Of a stretch of 64,000 nt of DNA, positions 36,837-46,899 are shown piece after piece (the stretch's first letter is position 1; the number at the start of each line of letters is the position of its first letter). The position numbers and the translations under genes were made by a program. This DNA is from Alviniconcha marisindica (taxonomy: Eukaryota > Mollusca > Gastropoda > Provannidae): NCBI GenBank assembly GCA_018857735.1, contig JABMCL010000899.1, positions 196,001 through 260,000 on the forward strand, given 5' to 3'. The notes under the pieces were generated by a model that was given only the letters and a program-made list of their open reading frames with translations, was not told the origin of the DNA and searched no databases.

Positions 36837-38160
36837 TCTGTATGTGTGTAGGTGTTCGTTTTCTATGAATGTCTTGTCGCCGGGCTTGCTTTGTGTCCAA
36901 GAAACCTCGACTGTTTTGGCTGCTTCCAGTAGTACTGACTAACCCCACATTTGAATGAATCTCTACTTCTTTTGGATCGGCACAGACCCGTCAGCGGCTC
37001 CGTGGTCTCCTTTTGCATTTTTAGATCCCCTAACTGAGCTGCAAGCCATCCATTACAGAGTGCAGTCGACATTTAACAGGAAGAAGAGTTGCATGCGAAG
37101 CGGAGACAAACGGTTCCGTGGAATAAAGCACGCGATTTCTTGTCATATTCCAGTTTAGATTTTTCCTTAGGAGTAATCGATATGCAAATCGGGAAATGAT
37201 TGAAAAACTGATACACGTAAGTTAGTAACTGGATTTTAAAGTCCTTTCAACGGCACAGAGTCGCTTAAGGACAGTCGTCAAAAAGTTTCGATGGAAATCC
37301 GTACAATGTCCGAAGAATATCAATCCCGTATATAAGAACTAGATCAGTTATCCTTTTGAATGGTACCATATTTTGGCTGTGTACTCTTCAACTAGCCCCT
37401 TTCTACAGGTTTTGCCTCTCGTCTACAGGTTTTCAGTCGCACCCAGTAGTAATATTATTGGAGAAGCCCAAATCCTCTTCTCCTTTCACCACGAAACGAG
37501 AGTCCCCGAGCGAGTGTCAGACGGGACGGACACGTGGAACTGTTCCGTGGCGCACTGGCCAGAGTTCCAGCACCACTTCCCCTGTGACCTGGTGCCCCAG
37601 TGCAGAGAGGGGCAGGACGAGGTGGAGTGTCCCTACGCCAGCCCAGAGTGCAACGACGGTTACCTTCGTGTTAACGGCTCCTGCTACCAGGTGACCCAGT
37701 CGCTCTGGAGTGTATGTCCTCTTCCCGTACCCCCCCCCCCCCCCCCCCCAGTCCCCTCCAGGCTAACGAAGTCCGAACATTCTCATGCTCCAGTCTCTGA
37801 CCACGCTAGGTCACACTCATCTACACTGCCAGCCCAGAGTGCAACGACGGTTACCTTCGTGTTAACGGCTCATGCTACCAGGTGACCCAGTCGCTCTGGA
37901 GTGTATGCCCTCTTCCCTTCCCCCCTTCCCCGGCCCTCCCCCAGTCCCCTCCAGGCTAGCGAAGTCCGAACATTCTCATGCACCAGTCTCTGACCACGCT
38001 AGGTCACACTCATCTACATTGCGCTCCCTCCCCCCCCTTTCCCCTCCCCTCCCCTCCCTCCCCGCTCATGTAACACACACTCATATTTAAACTGTTTCTC
38101 TCTTCTTTTTTTCCCCGCCACCTCCTCATAATGAAATTCTTCCTTTCTGTTACATTGTTT

Positions 38161-38237
<77 letters not shown>

Positions 38238-41200
38238 ATACGTTGAACAATATCTGAAAGCCCCTTTGTTGTGCGGTCAGTTGCTGAAGGGAGCCGGCAG
38301 GTTTCTAACGAGTCCCTTTGTTGTGCGGTCAGTTGCTGAAGGGAGCCGGCAGGTTTCTAACGAGTCCCTTTGTTGTGCGGTCAGTTGCTGAAGGGAGCCG
38401 GCAGGTTTCTAACGAGTCCCTTTGTTGTGCGGTCAGTTGCTGAAGGGAGCCGGCAGGTTTCTAACGAGTCCCTTTGTTGTGCGGTCAGTTGCTGAAGGGA
38501 GCCGGCAGGTTTCTAACGAGTCCCTTTGTTGTGCGGTCAGTTGCTGAAGGGAGCCGGCAGGTTTCTAACGAGTCCCTTTGTTGTGCGGTCAGTTGCTGAA
38601 GGGAGCAGACACGTGGGACGAAGCCGCGGCGCTGTGTGAACAACGCGGTCAGAGGCTGGCCAGTCTCCACACCGTGGCCTTGAACAGGGGCATGCTGCAG
38701 CTGCTGAACAGCTTGAACTTCCCGGAGCCGGACAGCGTCGTGTTCATCGGCCTGAGGACGCCTACCCCCGTTCCCCAAAGCCCGTTGTAAGTAAAAAGGG
38801 GTGTGTGACTGTGACCGGCTCTTTGGCTTACAATGTAATAGTTAGCAGGTTAGCTGAACAGCAGTGACGTTCTAGCCATCAATCATGTTATTCTAACAGC
38901 TAAAATGTGTATTCGTAAATACAGATATGGTAAATATTTTGATCTATTCCTTTTATCTCAAAGAGAACTAAGTTTGAGAAATGCATAATAATCAGTATAA
39001 ACTGTGTCCACATGCAGCCTCTTAAAAAGAAGAAGCCCATCACTGAAAAACAACAACAACAAAAACAGGTTAACTGAATTTAACGCCCGGTCATTATCTA
39101 AAGCAGAGGGCATTGTACTGCAAACCACAAGTCGTAGATACATGCGTCACGAAGTCACAATTTAAGTTACGGTCCAGACACGCGAGTCATCAAGTCACAA
39201 ATAAAGTTATTGTCCAGACACGCGAGTCATCAAGTCACAAATAAAGTTATTGTCCAGACACGCGAGTCATCAAGTCACAAATAAAGTTATTGTCCAGACA
39301 CGCGAGTCATCAAGTCACAAATAAAGTTATTGTCCAGACACGCGAGACATCAAGTCACAAATAAAGTTACTGTCCAGACACGCGAGTCACCAAGTCACAA
39401 ATAAAGTTATTGTTCAGACATACGAGTCACCAAGTCTCAAATAAAGTTATTGTCCAGACACGCGAGTCGCCAAGTCACAAATAAAGTTAGTGTTCAGACA
39501 TACGAGTCATCAAGTCACAAATAAAGTTATTGTCCAGACACGCGAGTCATCAAGTCACATATAAAGTTATTGTCCAGACACGTGAGTCACCAAGTCACAA
39601 ATAAAATTATTGTTCAGACATACGAGTCACCAAGTCGCAAATAAAGTTATTGTTCAGACATACGAGTCACCAAGTCGCAAATAAAGTTATTGTTCAGACA
39701 TACGAGTCACCAAGTCACAAGCAGTTTTTACGGCCCAGACACATTACCTATACTTTGGGGGAGGGGGGGGGGGGGGGTATCAAACTGAGTAAATTGGGAC
39801 GGTAAACCCAGAATTCCTGGCAGTCGACGAAGACACAAAGCTATATTCCGGATACTCCATGTTTGTCAGGCACATTCTTTTCATAGCTCCGGATTCCAAG
39901 CAGAGGGGGGCTTTGTTTCTGTGTCCACAGTATCCCCAAGCGGGGGGCAGTAGCAAGGTTGGAGTATCCAAAACTAGGTCAGCACATACCTTTGCGTTCT
40001 TCCCGGAATGCTAAGAATTCTGCCTTTACGACGTGTGCCTTCGCGGTTCACTCACCTTCATTTTTGTAGTCCTCTTCCAACACAGAGTGGCGTGTGTCAC
40101 AAACATTGAATCTGACCTGGTTTGTGAGTTTGATCCAGTGTGATTCGTCCCGATATGAACTTGAGGTCGATTGGGTTCTAAATGTACCAGTGGCCTTCTC
40201 AAACCATTTACGCCAGGGGGTAGAGGAGATCTAGGCAAGTACCTATAGCCTCAAGGATTTGCTATAGAATGGCGGGTTAAGTTTATATTGAATTGTCAAA
40301 CCGTGGAGTTTTGGTGTGTGACGACTAAAGCGACTGTGTGTGCAAAGCCGTCCCGAAGAATGCATTATTTGGCCCTGATTCCTGTAAAATAATGATCCCT
40401 CGGATCCCTCCAAATAATCATGGTCAGGCACCATCTCAGAAAGGGTCTAACCTACATTGTTTGAATGAAGGAGAACTGAGACGAAAGGCATGCGGGTCCA
40501 CGAAGCACTAGCAGGTATGTACAGTGGCATAAACCTAAAGATCAGCCTTTTGTTTAGGTCTTCAAATCTCTGGTCTTCTACTTAGGTCTTCTCTTAAAGC
40601 TGTCGTTTATGTCCATAGAAATGGTTCGTTATTCAAACGATTAGGCTTCTGCCTAGATCATTCCTGAAAGCTGTCGTCTAAGTTCGGTGGCAACGGTTTG
40701 CTCTTCAGTCTTTAATTAGCCCTGTTAAAGCAACGAATATTTTTGCTTTCATAATACACTAGCCAAAGGTGTGAAACACGAAGACTGCATCATGCCTGCA
40801 TACGCTTCCCTTTCCGACAGCTACTACTGTGTCTACCAGTGGACGAGCGGCTCCGTTAACTATCATGGCGACTTCCGTCCACGGAACCAATACCCTGCCT
40901 GTGGAGCGTACTCAGATAAGAGCAAGAAGTGGCGAGAAAGGGTCATTAGATGCCATGAAGACTTCGACCTTGCAAGAGCATATTCTTTGTGCGAGGATAA
41001 GCCCACAGAGCGGAGGTCGCAGGAAGATGTGTCCACACGAAGCGTCCAGCTCCACTCTGCAAACATTTCCTCCTCCTCCCGCATCAGACTTGTCCAGTGT
41101 TCCAGCGGACATAGCATTCAACTCTTCGTCTCCTGTGAGCCAAGGAGCGAGTGTGCTCCCGTCTCCGAGTCAACGGCGACGTCCTCGCGTTGTCCCAGCA

Positions 41201-44200
41201 CGTTGTTCGCGTGCGAGACGAGCCAGGATCACGTGTCCTACACCATGGTGTGCAACAACCGCCGTGACTGTTTGGATGGCAGTGACGAAACGTTCTGTGT
41301 CTACGAATCGGATGATAACTTAACTTACGCGATATGCGACACTCGTAAGGTATTCGTCCGTACTCACGAAGCTGACAAATTGTTGAGATTATTGTAGTCG
41401 TTGTTGTTGTTGTTGTTGTTGTGTTGTTTGTTGCCCATGCAAGCGAACCGTCTTCAGGCCGTGTGTTCGCACGGCAGTTTTCTCGTCTCCCTTATGCCAA
41501 GCCCCTTCCCGTGTCACGGTTCAGAATTATAATATATAAACTACACACTATAGCTGGGGAGGCACAGTGCACCCCACACTCCGAGCACCGCTTTCCGGCA
41601 CCTTCCTCCAAACTCTGCCAGATTTAGTTACGCCACTGAAGGGGTACTCTTTATCTCCGCGCAGCTGTCCAGCGACGCGGTCAGCGCCCTCCGTAGGTTT
41701 GGGTACTTATAAGACTGTGGAAGCAAACTAGCGCCCAAGCACGCACGTAACACGAGACGCATCCACCCCGGGTAAAAAAAACAGTTCCGCTTCGATTCAA
41801 ACGATTATGGTTTTATTAGTGCCGGTGTAAACTTTGTTGGCGGCTATAAATGACATGCCTTGTTTGATTTGAGTTGTTTGTAACAAACTTACTACTGTTT
41901 GAGCACCAACAAAAAAACTGCTCGTTGGCTGACAGTTTTCTGGACCCTATGGCGTAACTAAATACGGCAGTGGTTGAAGGAAGGATGTCGTAAACCAGTG
42001 CATGGAGTTTGAGTGCACCCCCCTCTCCCCAGTACTCATCAAGACCAGTTTGCAAGTGTTCCCTAGAGTAAAGAGTTTCCTAGAGTAAAGAATTCCCTAG
42101 ATTATGATGAGCACGTTACACCAAAGAGTAGTGTTCACGCGCCCTCACAGGCGTTGTTGCATCTGCTCTGCTAATTATTACAAATTTCTCTTGATTAGTC
42201 TCCTAGTCTGATTAGTTGACGTGATAGCATTGTTCCTCGCGATGTGGCCGTTATCGTGGTACCAGTTTTGCATGTCACTTCCACGGCCACTGGAAGTGAG
42301 GATAGTTGGTCTCGTTCTGTTTTTTGCGAGCCCTGTCTCTACTCTCTGTATTACACTGCTTGTCGCCTATCATTGTCGGGAGCTGCCACAAGTACCATTT
42401 TTGTCGCGACAAAACACGTCTTTTGTCGCGACAAACGAATGCTTGCCGCGACAAAACCTTTTTAGTTTTTCTGTGTGTGTTTGGAGTGTGATGTAATGCT
42501 GTACTGTGTTTGGAGTGTGATGTAATGCTGTAGTGTGTTTGGAGTCTGATCTAATGCTGTACTGTGTTTGGAGTGTGATGTTTGCTGTACTGTGTTTAGA
42601 GTCTGATCTAATGCTGTACTGTGTTTGGAGTCTGATGTGATGATGTACTGTGTTTGGAGTCTGATGTGATGATGTACAGTGTTTGGAGTCTGATGTAATG
42701 CTGTACTGTGTTTGGAATCTGATGTGATGATGTACAGTGTTTGGAGTCTGATCTAATGATGTACTGTGTTTGGAGTCTGATGTGATGATGTACTGTGTTT
42801 GGAGTCTGATGTGATGATGTACTGTGTTTGAAGTCTGATGTAATGATGTACTATGTGTGGAGTCCGATCTAATGCTGTACTGTGTTTGGAGTCTGATGTG
42901 ATAATGTACTGTGTTTGGAGTCTGTTGTGATGATGTACTGTGTTTGGAGTCTGATGTGATGATGTGCAGTGTTTGGAGTCTGATGTAATGCTGTACTGTG
43001 TTTGGAGTCTGATGTGATGATGTACTATATTTGGAGCTCGTTTTCTGAACTGGGACAGGAGTCATGCATATAATTAATTAATTATTATTATAGATCACAT
43101 TACACGGAAGGGTTTGACCACTGAGCTGAATGCATTTGTTTTGTCATTTTCTTCTTTTCTTTTTGCTTTCTTTCTGCCAGTGCATTGCCTCCCGGCAGCG
43201 ATGTGAAGGCACTGGTCGAGCCATGGATATAGCAGTTACAAGAGATTGCGGTTTTAAAGTCTTCGACACCACGAACCTAGCTGTCGATGTCTGGGATGGC
43301 TTGTCTTACTCTTCATCCACCGGCCTTTTTTCTTTCAATATAATAATTATGGTGATGGTGATCAATTTTTATAGCAGAGGATATTTCTTTAAAACACTCT
43401 TGGAAATTGACAATGTTTCCAACGCCAGGTGTCCAAAAACACACTTTCAGTGTTCACTTAGCTACTGCCTGCCCGTCTACGTACGTTGTAACGGGGTCAA
43501 CGACTGCCCCCACCACGAAGACGAGGCAGGGTGTGACAGCTACGTGTGCCCAGGATTCTATCGGTGTCGCAACTCCAGGATCTGTGTCCACAGCGACCAT
43601 CTGTGCGATAAGATCACGTCCTGTCCGGACAGTGATGATGAACTGCTGTGTGACGTCACTTGTCCGCACAGCTGTGTCTGCATAGGCTTGTCTTTTTTCT
43701 GCTCACGGACATTTCCGGCTGCATATTTTCCGGAGCTTCGGTATCTTGATGTCAGTGGAACAGACATGATACCTTCCAATCTGAGTGAAAATTCCATGCT
43801 GATTCACGCTAGCCTTGCTGATTGCAGATTTCAACAGATATCTTTTCCTCGGCTGCCAAACCTGCGTAGCTTGGACCTAAGGAACAACAGTTTATTTTAT
43901 CTTGACGCAGACGCGTTTGCTGAGCTCACAAACCTGAAAACCTTGAACCTGGCTCAAAACCCCATTCGGTTATTTTTCTTACCCACTGAAAAAGGGGGCT
44001 CCGTGAGTGTCGAAACACTGAACCTCTCAAACATCAGGATGTCGGAGATCAACACAAACCTATCAGCCATGTTCCCTAGCCTTCGAACCTTAAACCTGTC
44101 TGGAAATGGCATTCACAGCGTGACAGGCAAAGGACTCCGGACAATGAAGAAGCTGCAGCTTGTCGATCTGCGAGGTAATCCGATGACCAAGTTCCCACTA

Positions 44201-45307
44201 GACGTGTTCAGAGGCCTTAAGGACCTGAACGCTGTCTACGCCGAGAATTACAAGCTGTGCTGCCCGGATATGCTGCCTGACTCCTTCAACCTGCTTAACT
44301 GCTGGGCGCCGTCAGACGAGATCTCGTCCTGCCAGGCGTTGTTACGCTCTAACGTCTACCGATCGTCCTTAGCCATTTTCTCGGTGCTGGCGTTGCTGGG
44401 CAACCTCAGCAGTTTCGTCTACCGCGTCTTCTTCCAGGGTGTGGCGAAGAAACAAGGCTTCGTCGTCTTCGTCCTGCACCTCAACGTAGCCGACTTCGTC
44501 ATGGGGGTCTACCTGGCTGTCATCGGCGTAGCGGACAGAGTGTACGCGGGAAGCTATCTCTGGCACGAAGCTGTCTGGAAGAACAGTGTGCCGTGCAAGA
44601 TGGCCGGTTTCCTGTCTTTCCTGTCAAGCGAAGTGTCAGCATTCATCATCTGTCTCATCGCCCTGGACCGCGCCATCGTGATCCGCTTCCCGTTCACTGA
44701 CTACCGCTTCCAGAGAAGGTCGGCCCATGCGGCCTGCTTTGGGGCGTGGGGCGTGGGCCTGTTGCTGGCCTTGGCTCCTCTGATGCCTTTCACCGCGCAC
44801 TGGAACTTCTATGGCCAGACGGGGATATGCGTTCCTCTGCCCATAACCAGAGCGGATTTTTCCGGACGGGATTACTCTTTCGGCGTGATGATCATGTTGA
44901 ACTTTGTCATCTTCCTCATCATCGCCGCGATTCAGGCTTTCATCTACATGGCGATCAGGTCTCAACGGATGGCTGTAACGGACCCCATGCAGCCAGCGAG
45001 CAGCAGTCAGACGTCTAAAGATCTGATGATCGCCAGCAGACTCGCCACCGTGGCAGCCTCGGACTTCCTGTGCTGGTTTCCCGTCGGTTTGCTGGGAGTG
45101 TTGGCGTCTAACGGTGTGACGATCCCCGGTGAGGTCAACGTGGCCATGGCCATCTTCGTGCTGCCTGTCAACTCCGCCATCAACCCGTTCCTCTACACGC
45201 TCAATCTGATCCTGGAGCGTCGTCAGAAGGCCCGGGAGGAGCGGCTGCAGCGACTCCTGGAGCAGGCACGGCGCCAGGGCAAAGGGAGCGCACCTGGCAA
45301 GGTTTAA
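32522..45307 (+). CDS. GRL101-like multidomain LRR G-protein-coupled receptor (frame broken in exon 1, one lectin exon not found)
   Basis: Exons: 32522-33693, 34265-34468, 35282-35366, 37429-37690, 38593-38786, [one missing], 40763-41349, 43181-45307. Order of parts: signal peptide, Ser/Thr/Pro-rich repeats, CUB-like domain, LDL-A-like module, C-type lectin domain, further LDL-A modules, an LRR block, the ENYKLCCP hinge typical of relaxin-type LGRs, and seven helices. This is the architecture of the snail receptor GRL101 and its relatives; ligand and G protein are unknown. Two problems: a G-run at 33,592-33,596 is out of frame by one base, and exon 38786 (phase 2) does not join 40763 (needs phase 1), so a lectin exon is missing or unrecognised. 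The gene may be functional with an assembly error or may be a decaying copy; the intact 2.1-kb last exon favours function. Confidence 0.82.
33780..33862. repeat. (CA)n microsatellite, receptor intron 1
   Basis: About 34 pure CA units. Confidence 0.96.
34265..34468 (+). CDS. Receptor exon 2 (CUB-like domain core)
   Basis: Reads LRLVVPPGHVIMTSFPYLHI then GCDYGDLSVYG, the core of the CUB-like module in GRL101-type receptors. Phase 1 in and out. Donor gttcgg is weak, so the 3' boundary is less certain. Confidence 0.78.
34560..34860. other. T/G-rich low-complexity region, receptor intron 2
   Basis: TTTG/TTG repeats; the open frames in both directions are composition artefacts. Confidence 0.8.
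34965..35216. repeat. 68-bp tandem repeat, 4 copies, receptor intron 2
   Basis: Unit includes caagattggcatggatgtgc and catgacacatgttgttgtaa; ends about 65 bases before exon 3. Confidence 0.9.
35282..35366 (+). CDS. Receptor exon 3 (CUB-like)
   Basis: 85 bases reading VYGADVAELYFYYRRIW with donor gtaaga. Chosen because phase in (1) and out (2) match both neighbours and the Phe/Tyr-rich strand suits a CUB edge strand. Confidence 0.7.
35817..36080 (-). repeat. Direct repeat 1 plus (GT)n and (GA)n
   Basis: A 110-base block (35,817-35,928, includes tttggacctgccgaataccg) followed by GT then GA repeats; the same arrangement recurs at 36,544-36,832. Confidence 0.85.
36085..36470 (-). pseudogene. 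LINE ORF2 C-terminal fragment with zinc-knuckle-like motif
   Basis: Minus frame (36,213-36,467) ends with CPFCNTPETEVHFLLVCPKY, the Cys-rich motif at the C terminus of many non-LTR reverse transcriptases, followed by a 3' tail with reversed ttattgtcag. Reverse-transcriptase core is absent. Confidence 0.75.
36544..36832 (-). repeat. Direct repeat 2 plus (GT)n and (GA)n
   Basis: Second copy of the 110-base block with about 35 GT and 30 GA units. Brackets the LINE fragment together with repeat 1. Confidence 0.85.
36835..37428. other. Receptor intron 3, right part
   Basis: No exon or element recognised before the acceptor duplication at 37,400-37,430. Confidence 0.4.
37400..37434 (+). repeat. 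20-bp tandem duplication of the exon 4 acceptor
   Basis: ctacaggtttt occurs at 37,403 and 37,423, giving two AG acceptors 20 bases apart; only the second keeps frame. Confidence 0.75.
37429..37690 (+). CDS. Receptor exon 4 (CUB end and LDL-A-like module)
   Basis: Includes AQILFSFHHETRVPERVSDG, then WNCSV, HHFPCDLVPQCREGQDEVEC and a Cys-rich start of the lectin domain (RVNGSCYQ). An alternative acceptor 20 bases upstream (37,408) duplicates ctacaggtttt but gives the wrong frame. Confidence 0.88.
37636..38018 (+). repeat. 191-bp tandem duplication spanning the exon 4 donor
   Basis: Copy 1 (37,636-37,826) contains the last 55 bases of exon 4, its donor and a poly-C run; copy 2 (37,827-38,018) repeats all of it including agagtgcaacgacggttacc and the donor. 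The second could serve as an alternative donor or a pseudo-exon. Confidence 0.92.
38165..38236. repeat. (GA)n microsatellite, receptor intron 4
   Basis: About 36 GA units immediately before the 52-bp array. Confidence 0.96.
38262..38596 (+). repeat. 52-bp array, 7 identical copies, each with the lectin-exon acceptor
   Basis: Unit includes tttgttgtgcggtcag, the exon start ttgctgaagggag, then ccggcaggtttctaacga. AG positions are at 38,279, 38,331, 38,383, 38,435, 38,487, 38,539 and 38,591 (real). Copies are identical, so the expansion is recent or homogenised. Confidence 0.96.
38593..38786 (+). CDS. Receptor exon 5 (C-type lectin domain, first half)
   Basis: Reads TWDEAAALCEQRGQRLASLH, the canonical helix-2/beta start of a C-type lectin fold. 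Its acceptor and first bases are the seventh copy of a 52-bp array upstream. Donor gtaagt; ends phase 2. Confidence 0.9.
38787..40762. other. Receptor intron(s) where a lectin exon is expected
   Basis: Besides the array at 39,170-39,722 and a poly-G run near 39,760-39,777 I see no exon encoding the missing WxDG-type lectin segment that would bridge phase 2 to phase 1. Confidence 0.5.
39170..39722. repeat. 40-bp tandem repeat, about 14 copies
   Basis: Unit includes cgagtcatcaagtcacaaat and aaagttattgtccagaca. Confidence 0.95.
40763..41349 (+). CDS. Receptor exon 7 (lectin end and LDL-A)
   Basis: Contains HEDCIMPAYA and SYYCVYQWTSG of the lectin domain, then CPSTLFACETS and CNNRRDCLDGSDETFC, a good LDL-A repeat with the calcium-binding acidic motif. 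Ends phase 0 at AAG|gtattc; the open frame continues 16 codons further, so the donor is inferred from phase with the last exon. Confidence 0.8.
42472..43040. repeat. 29-bp tandem repeat, about 20 copies, receptor last intron
   Basis: Unit tgtgtttggagtctgatgtg plus atgatgtac; ends about 140 bases before the last exon. Preceded at 42,395-42,460 by three copies of a roughly 25-base tgtcgcgacaaa block. Confidence 0.95.
43181..45307 (+). CDS. Receptor last exon (LDL-A modules, LRRs, seven-helix domain)
   Basis: About 708 codons. Begins CIASRQRCEG (end of an LDL-A started in the previous exon), then two LDL-A repeats (CSLSYCLPVYVRCNGVNDC; CRNSRICVHSDHLC), an LRR N-cap, five or so LRRs (LRSLDLRNNSLFYLDADAF), the LGR hinge ending CWAPSDEISSCQALL, and helices 1-7. 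Motifs: LLGN in helix 1, LNVAD in helix 2, LDRA in place of DRY/ERW in helix 3, CWFP in helix 6, NPFLY in helix 7. Short basic tail with RRQKAREERLQRLLEQ. Confidence 0.93.
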   Translation, partial: CIASRQRCEGTGRAMDIAVTRDCGFKVFDTTNLAVDVWDGLSYSSSTGLFSFNIIIMVMVINFYSRGYFFKTLLEIDNVSNARCPKTHFQCSLSYCLPVYVRCNGVNDCPHHEDEAGCDSYVCPGFYRCRNSRICVHSDHLCDKITSCPDSDDELLCDVTCPHSCVCIGLSFFCSRTFPAAYFPELRYLDVSGTDMIPSNLSENSMLIHASLADCRFQQISFPRLPNLRSLDLRNNSLFYLDADAFAELTNLKTLNLAQNPIRLFFLPTEKGGSVSVETLNLSNIRMSEINTNLSAMFPSLRTLNLSGNGIHSVTGKGLRTMKKLQLVDLRGNPMTKFPLDVFRGLKDLNAVYAENYKLCCPDMLPDSFNLLNCWAPSDEISSCQALLRSNVYRSSLAIFSVLALLGNLSSFVYRVFFQGVAKKQGFVVFVLHLNVADFVMGVYLAVIGVADRVYAGSYLWHEAVWKNSVPCKMAGFLSFLSSEVSAFIICLIALDRAIVIRFPFTDYRFQRRSAHAACFGAWGVGLLLALAPLMPFTAHWNFYGQTGICVPLPITRADFSGRDYSFGVMIMLNFVIFLIIAAIQAFIYMAIRSQRMAVTDPMQPASSSQTSKDLMIASRLATVAASDFLCWFPVGLLGVLASNGVTIPGEVNVAMAIFVLPVNSAINPFLYTLNLILERRQKAREERLQRLLEQARRQGKGSAPGKV

Positions 45308-45519
45308 GCGGCTTACACACAAGAGGAAGCCAATAACGACAACAATATATAGTTTTTATAAAGCGCCATTCTCTGACACGAGTTTAACGCACTGCGCTGT
45401 ACAAACAAGTTGACAAAGACATTTCAACTTACATTTCAACTTCAACAAACAGAACATTGAGTATAGTATTCCACCATAAACATAATCACCTAGCAAACAG
45501 CACCTATTTATAATGTGCT

Positions 45520-45608
45520 GTTTACACACACGCACGCACGCACGCACGCACGCACGCACACACACACGCACGCACGCACGCACGGACGCTCACACGCACG
45601 CACGCACG

Positions 45609-45639
<31 letters not shown>

Positions 45640-45650
45640 GCACGCACGTA
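45520..45650. repeat. (CACG)n/(CA)n microsatellite
   Basis: CGCA-rich tetranucleotide tract followed by CA repeats in the receptor 3' flank. Confidence 0.95.
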
Positions 45651-45656
45651 CAAGGA

Positions 45657-45662
45657 AATAAA
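45657..45662 (+). terminator. Candidate receptor polyadenylation signal
   Basis: AATAAA 350 bases after the receptor stop, just after a CA/CG-rich tract. No nearer hexamer. Confidence 0.35.
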
Positions 45663-45945
45663 CGCGCATCACTCTTCCATCGCTCACTCAAATGCGCATT
45701 ACAATTACTGAATTACCAATATTATCTCAAAAACTCCCCACCCCCCTTGCCTGGCTCTCCTGCCCCCCCACCCACTACCCGCCCCCCTCCACCGTATCTC
45801 TATCCCTATGCTTCTTTCCACACTCAACGACCCATATACAGACACTTCACCCATTATCTGAAACAGTAGCCTGCTAGCTATGGAGGGAGGAATCCTTCAA
45901 AGTGGCATTATGCAAAGGTGGCAATCTTGTATCCAATTCGGATTT

Positions 45946-46239
45946 TCACCGGAAGATAGTGCAATTTTGATCAGCAACGGAATAATTATGCTGGCCCTTA
46001 GATTCCCGCATGGCAAGTCTAGCAGCGCAGTTCTGGACTTTCTGCAAGCGTGCAATCTGTTCGGCCAGTAGCCCTTCGAGAATGGAATTGCAGTAGTCCA
46101 GTCGTGAGGTTATCATGGAGGCAACATGTATTGCACGAAGACTCAAAACTGTCCTAACGCAGCTGATACATGATGATCCGAAGGGTTTCTTAAAAGGTAG
46201 GTATGGTGGAGAAAAAAAAAAGGCTCTTGTACCATACAC
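45946..46239 (-). pseudogene. LINE reverse-transcriptase fragment
   Basis: Minus frame reads [20 protein letters not shown] then [12 protein letters not shown], a hallmark block of Jockey/CR1-type reverse transcriptases (normally [10 protein letters not shown]...LQRVQNAAAR). Confidence 0.85.
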
Positions 46240-46254
46240 TACAGTATACTAGTA

Positions 46255-46690
46255 AACACCGCATTCCTGGTCTCCTCCTGATGATTGACTTTGAGAAAGC
46301 GTTCGGTAATGTTGCTTGGTCTTTTATTGAAAAATCTTTGCATTTAGTTTTGGAAAAGACATCAAAAGACTGATATAATATAGAGTTATGCCTGTCTGTG
46401 AATTGTCGGTATTCACAGTGGTTTGATGTGAAAAGAGGTACGGGACAAGGGGATCCACTCTCTTCGTGTTTGTTTTCGAAATTGTTTCAATAATGGTAAG
46501 ACAAAATAAAACCATTTGTGATATTGAAATCCTTGATGAAGATATTCTGTTACCGCAATTTGCTGATGACAAGCTTTTTTCCTGACGGCAAATGAAAATC
46601 GTTTCATGCACGTATGTATGTGCGTTACAGCAGTTTGCTTCAATGTCTGAATTTTGGACACGAATTTTGATAAAGCAATACTTCTATGGA
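46255..46690 (+). pseudogene. Second LINE reverse-transcriptase fragment, decayed
   Basis: Shows MIDFEKAFGNVAW (catalytic region A), RGTGQGDPLSSCLF (region B) and a degraded FADD-type region C near 46,560-46,575, with several frameshifts and stops. Different lineage and opposite strand from the neighbouring fragment. Confidence 0.8.
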
Positions 46691-46899
46691 TTGGTTCACG
46701 AGGACATTCACATATAAAATGTATGTCAGAATTGAATCTGAATCGGAACCCTGCAACATGAAAAGTGCTGGGTGTTGTATTTTCTACCAGTGTAGAGGAT
46801 ATTGTGTTGATTGATTATGAAAACAAATCAAGGAAATGCCCCCCCCAAAAACAACAACAACAACAACAACAACAAACAAACAAAAACTGTTACGCACTT

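Noticed and set aside
37409..37428. Upstream acceptor of receptor exon 4 as the true one
   Set aside because: It puts the LDL-A-like module out of frame; the second acceptor joins exon 3 in phase.
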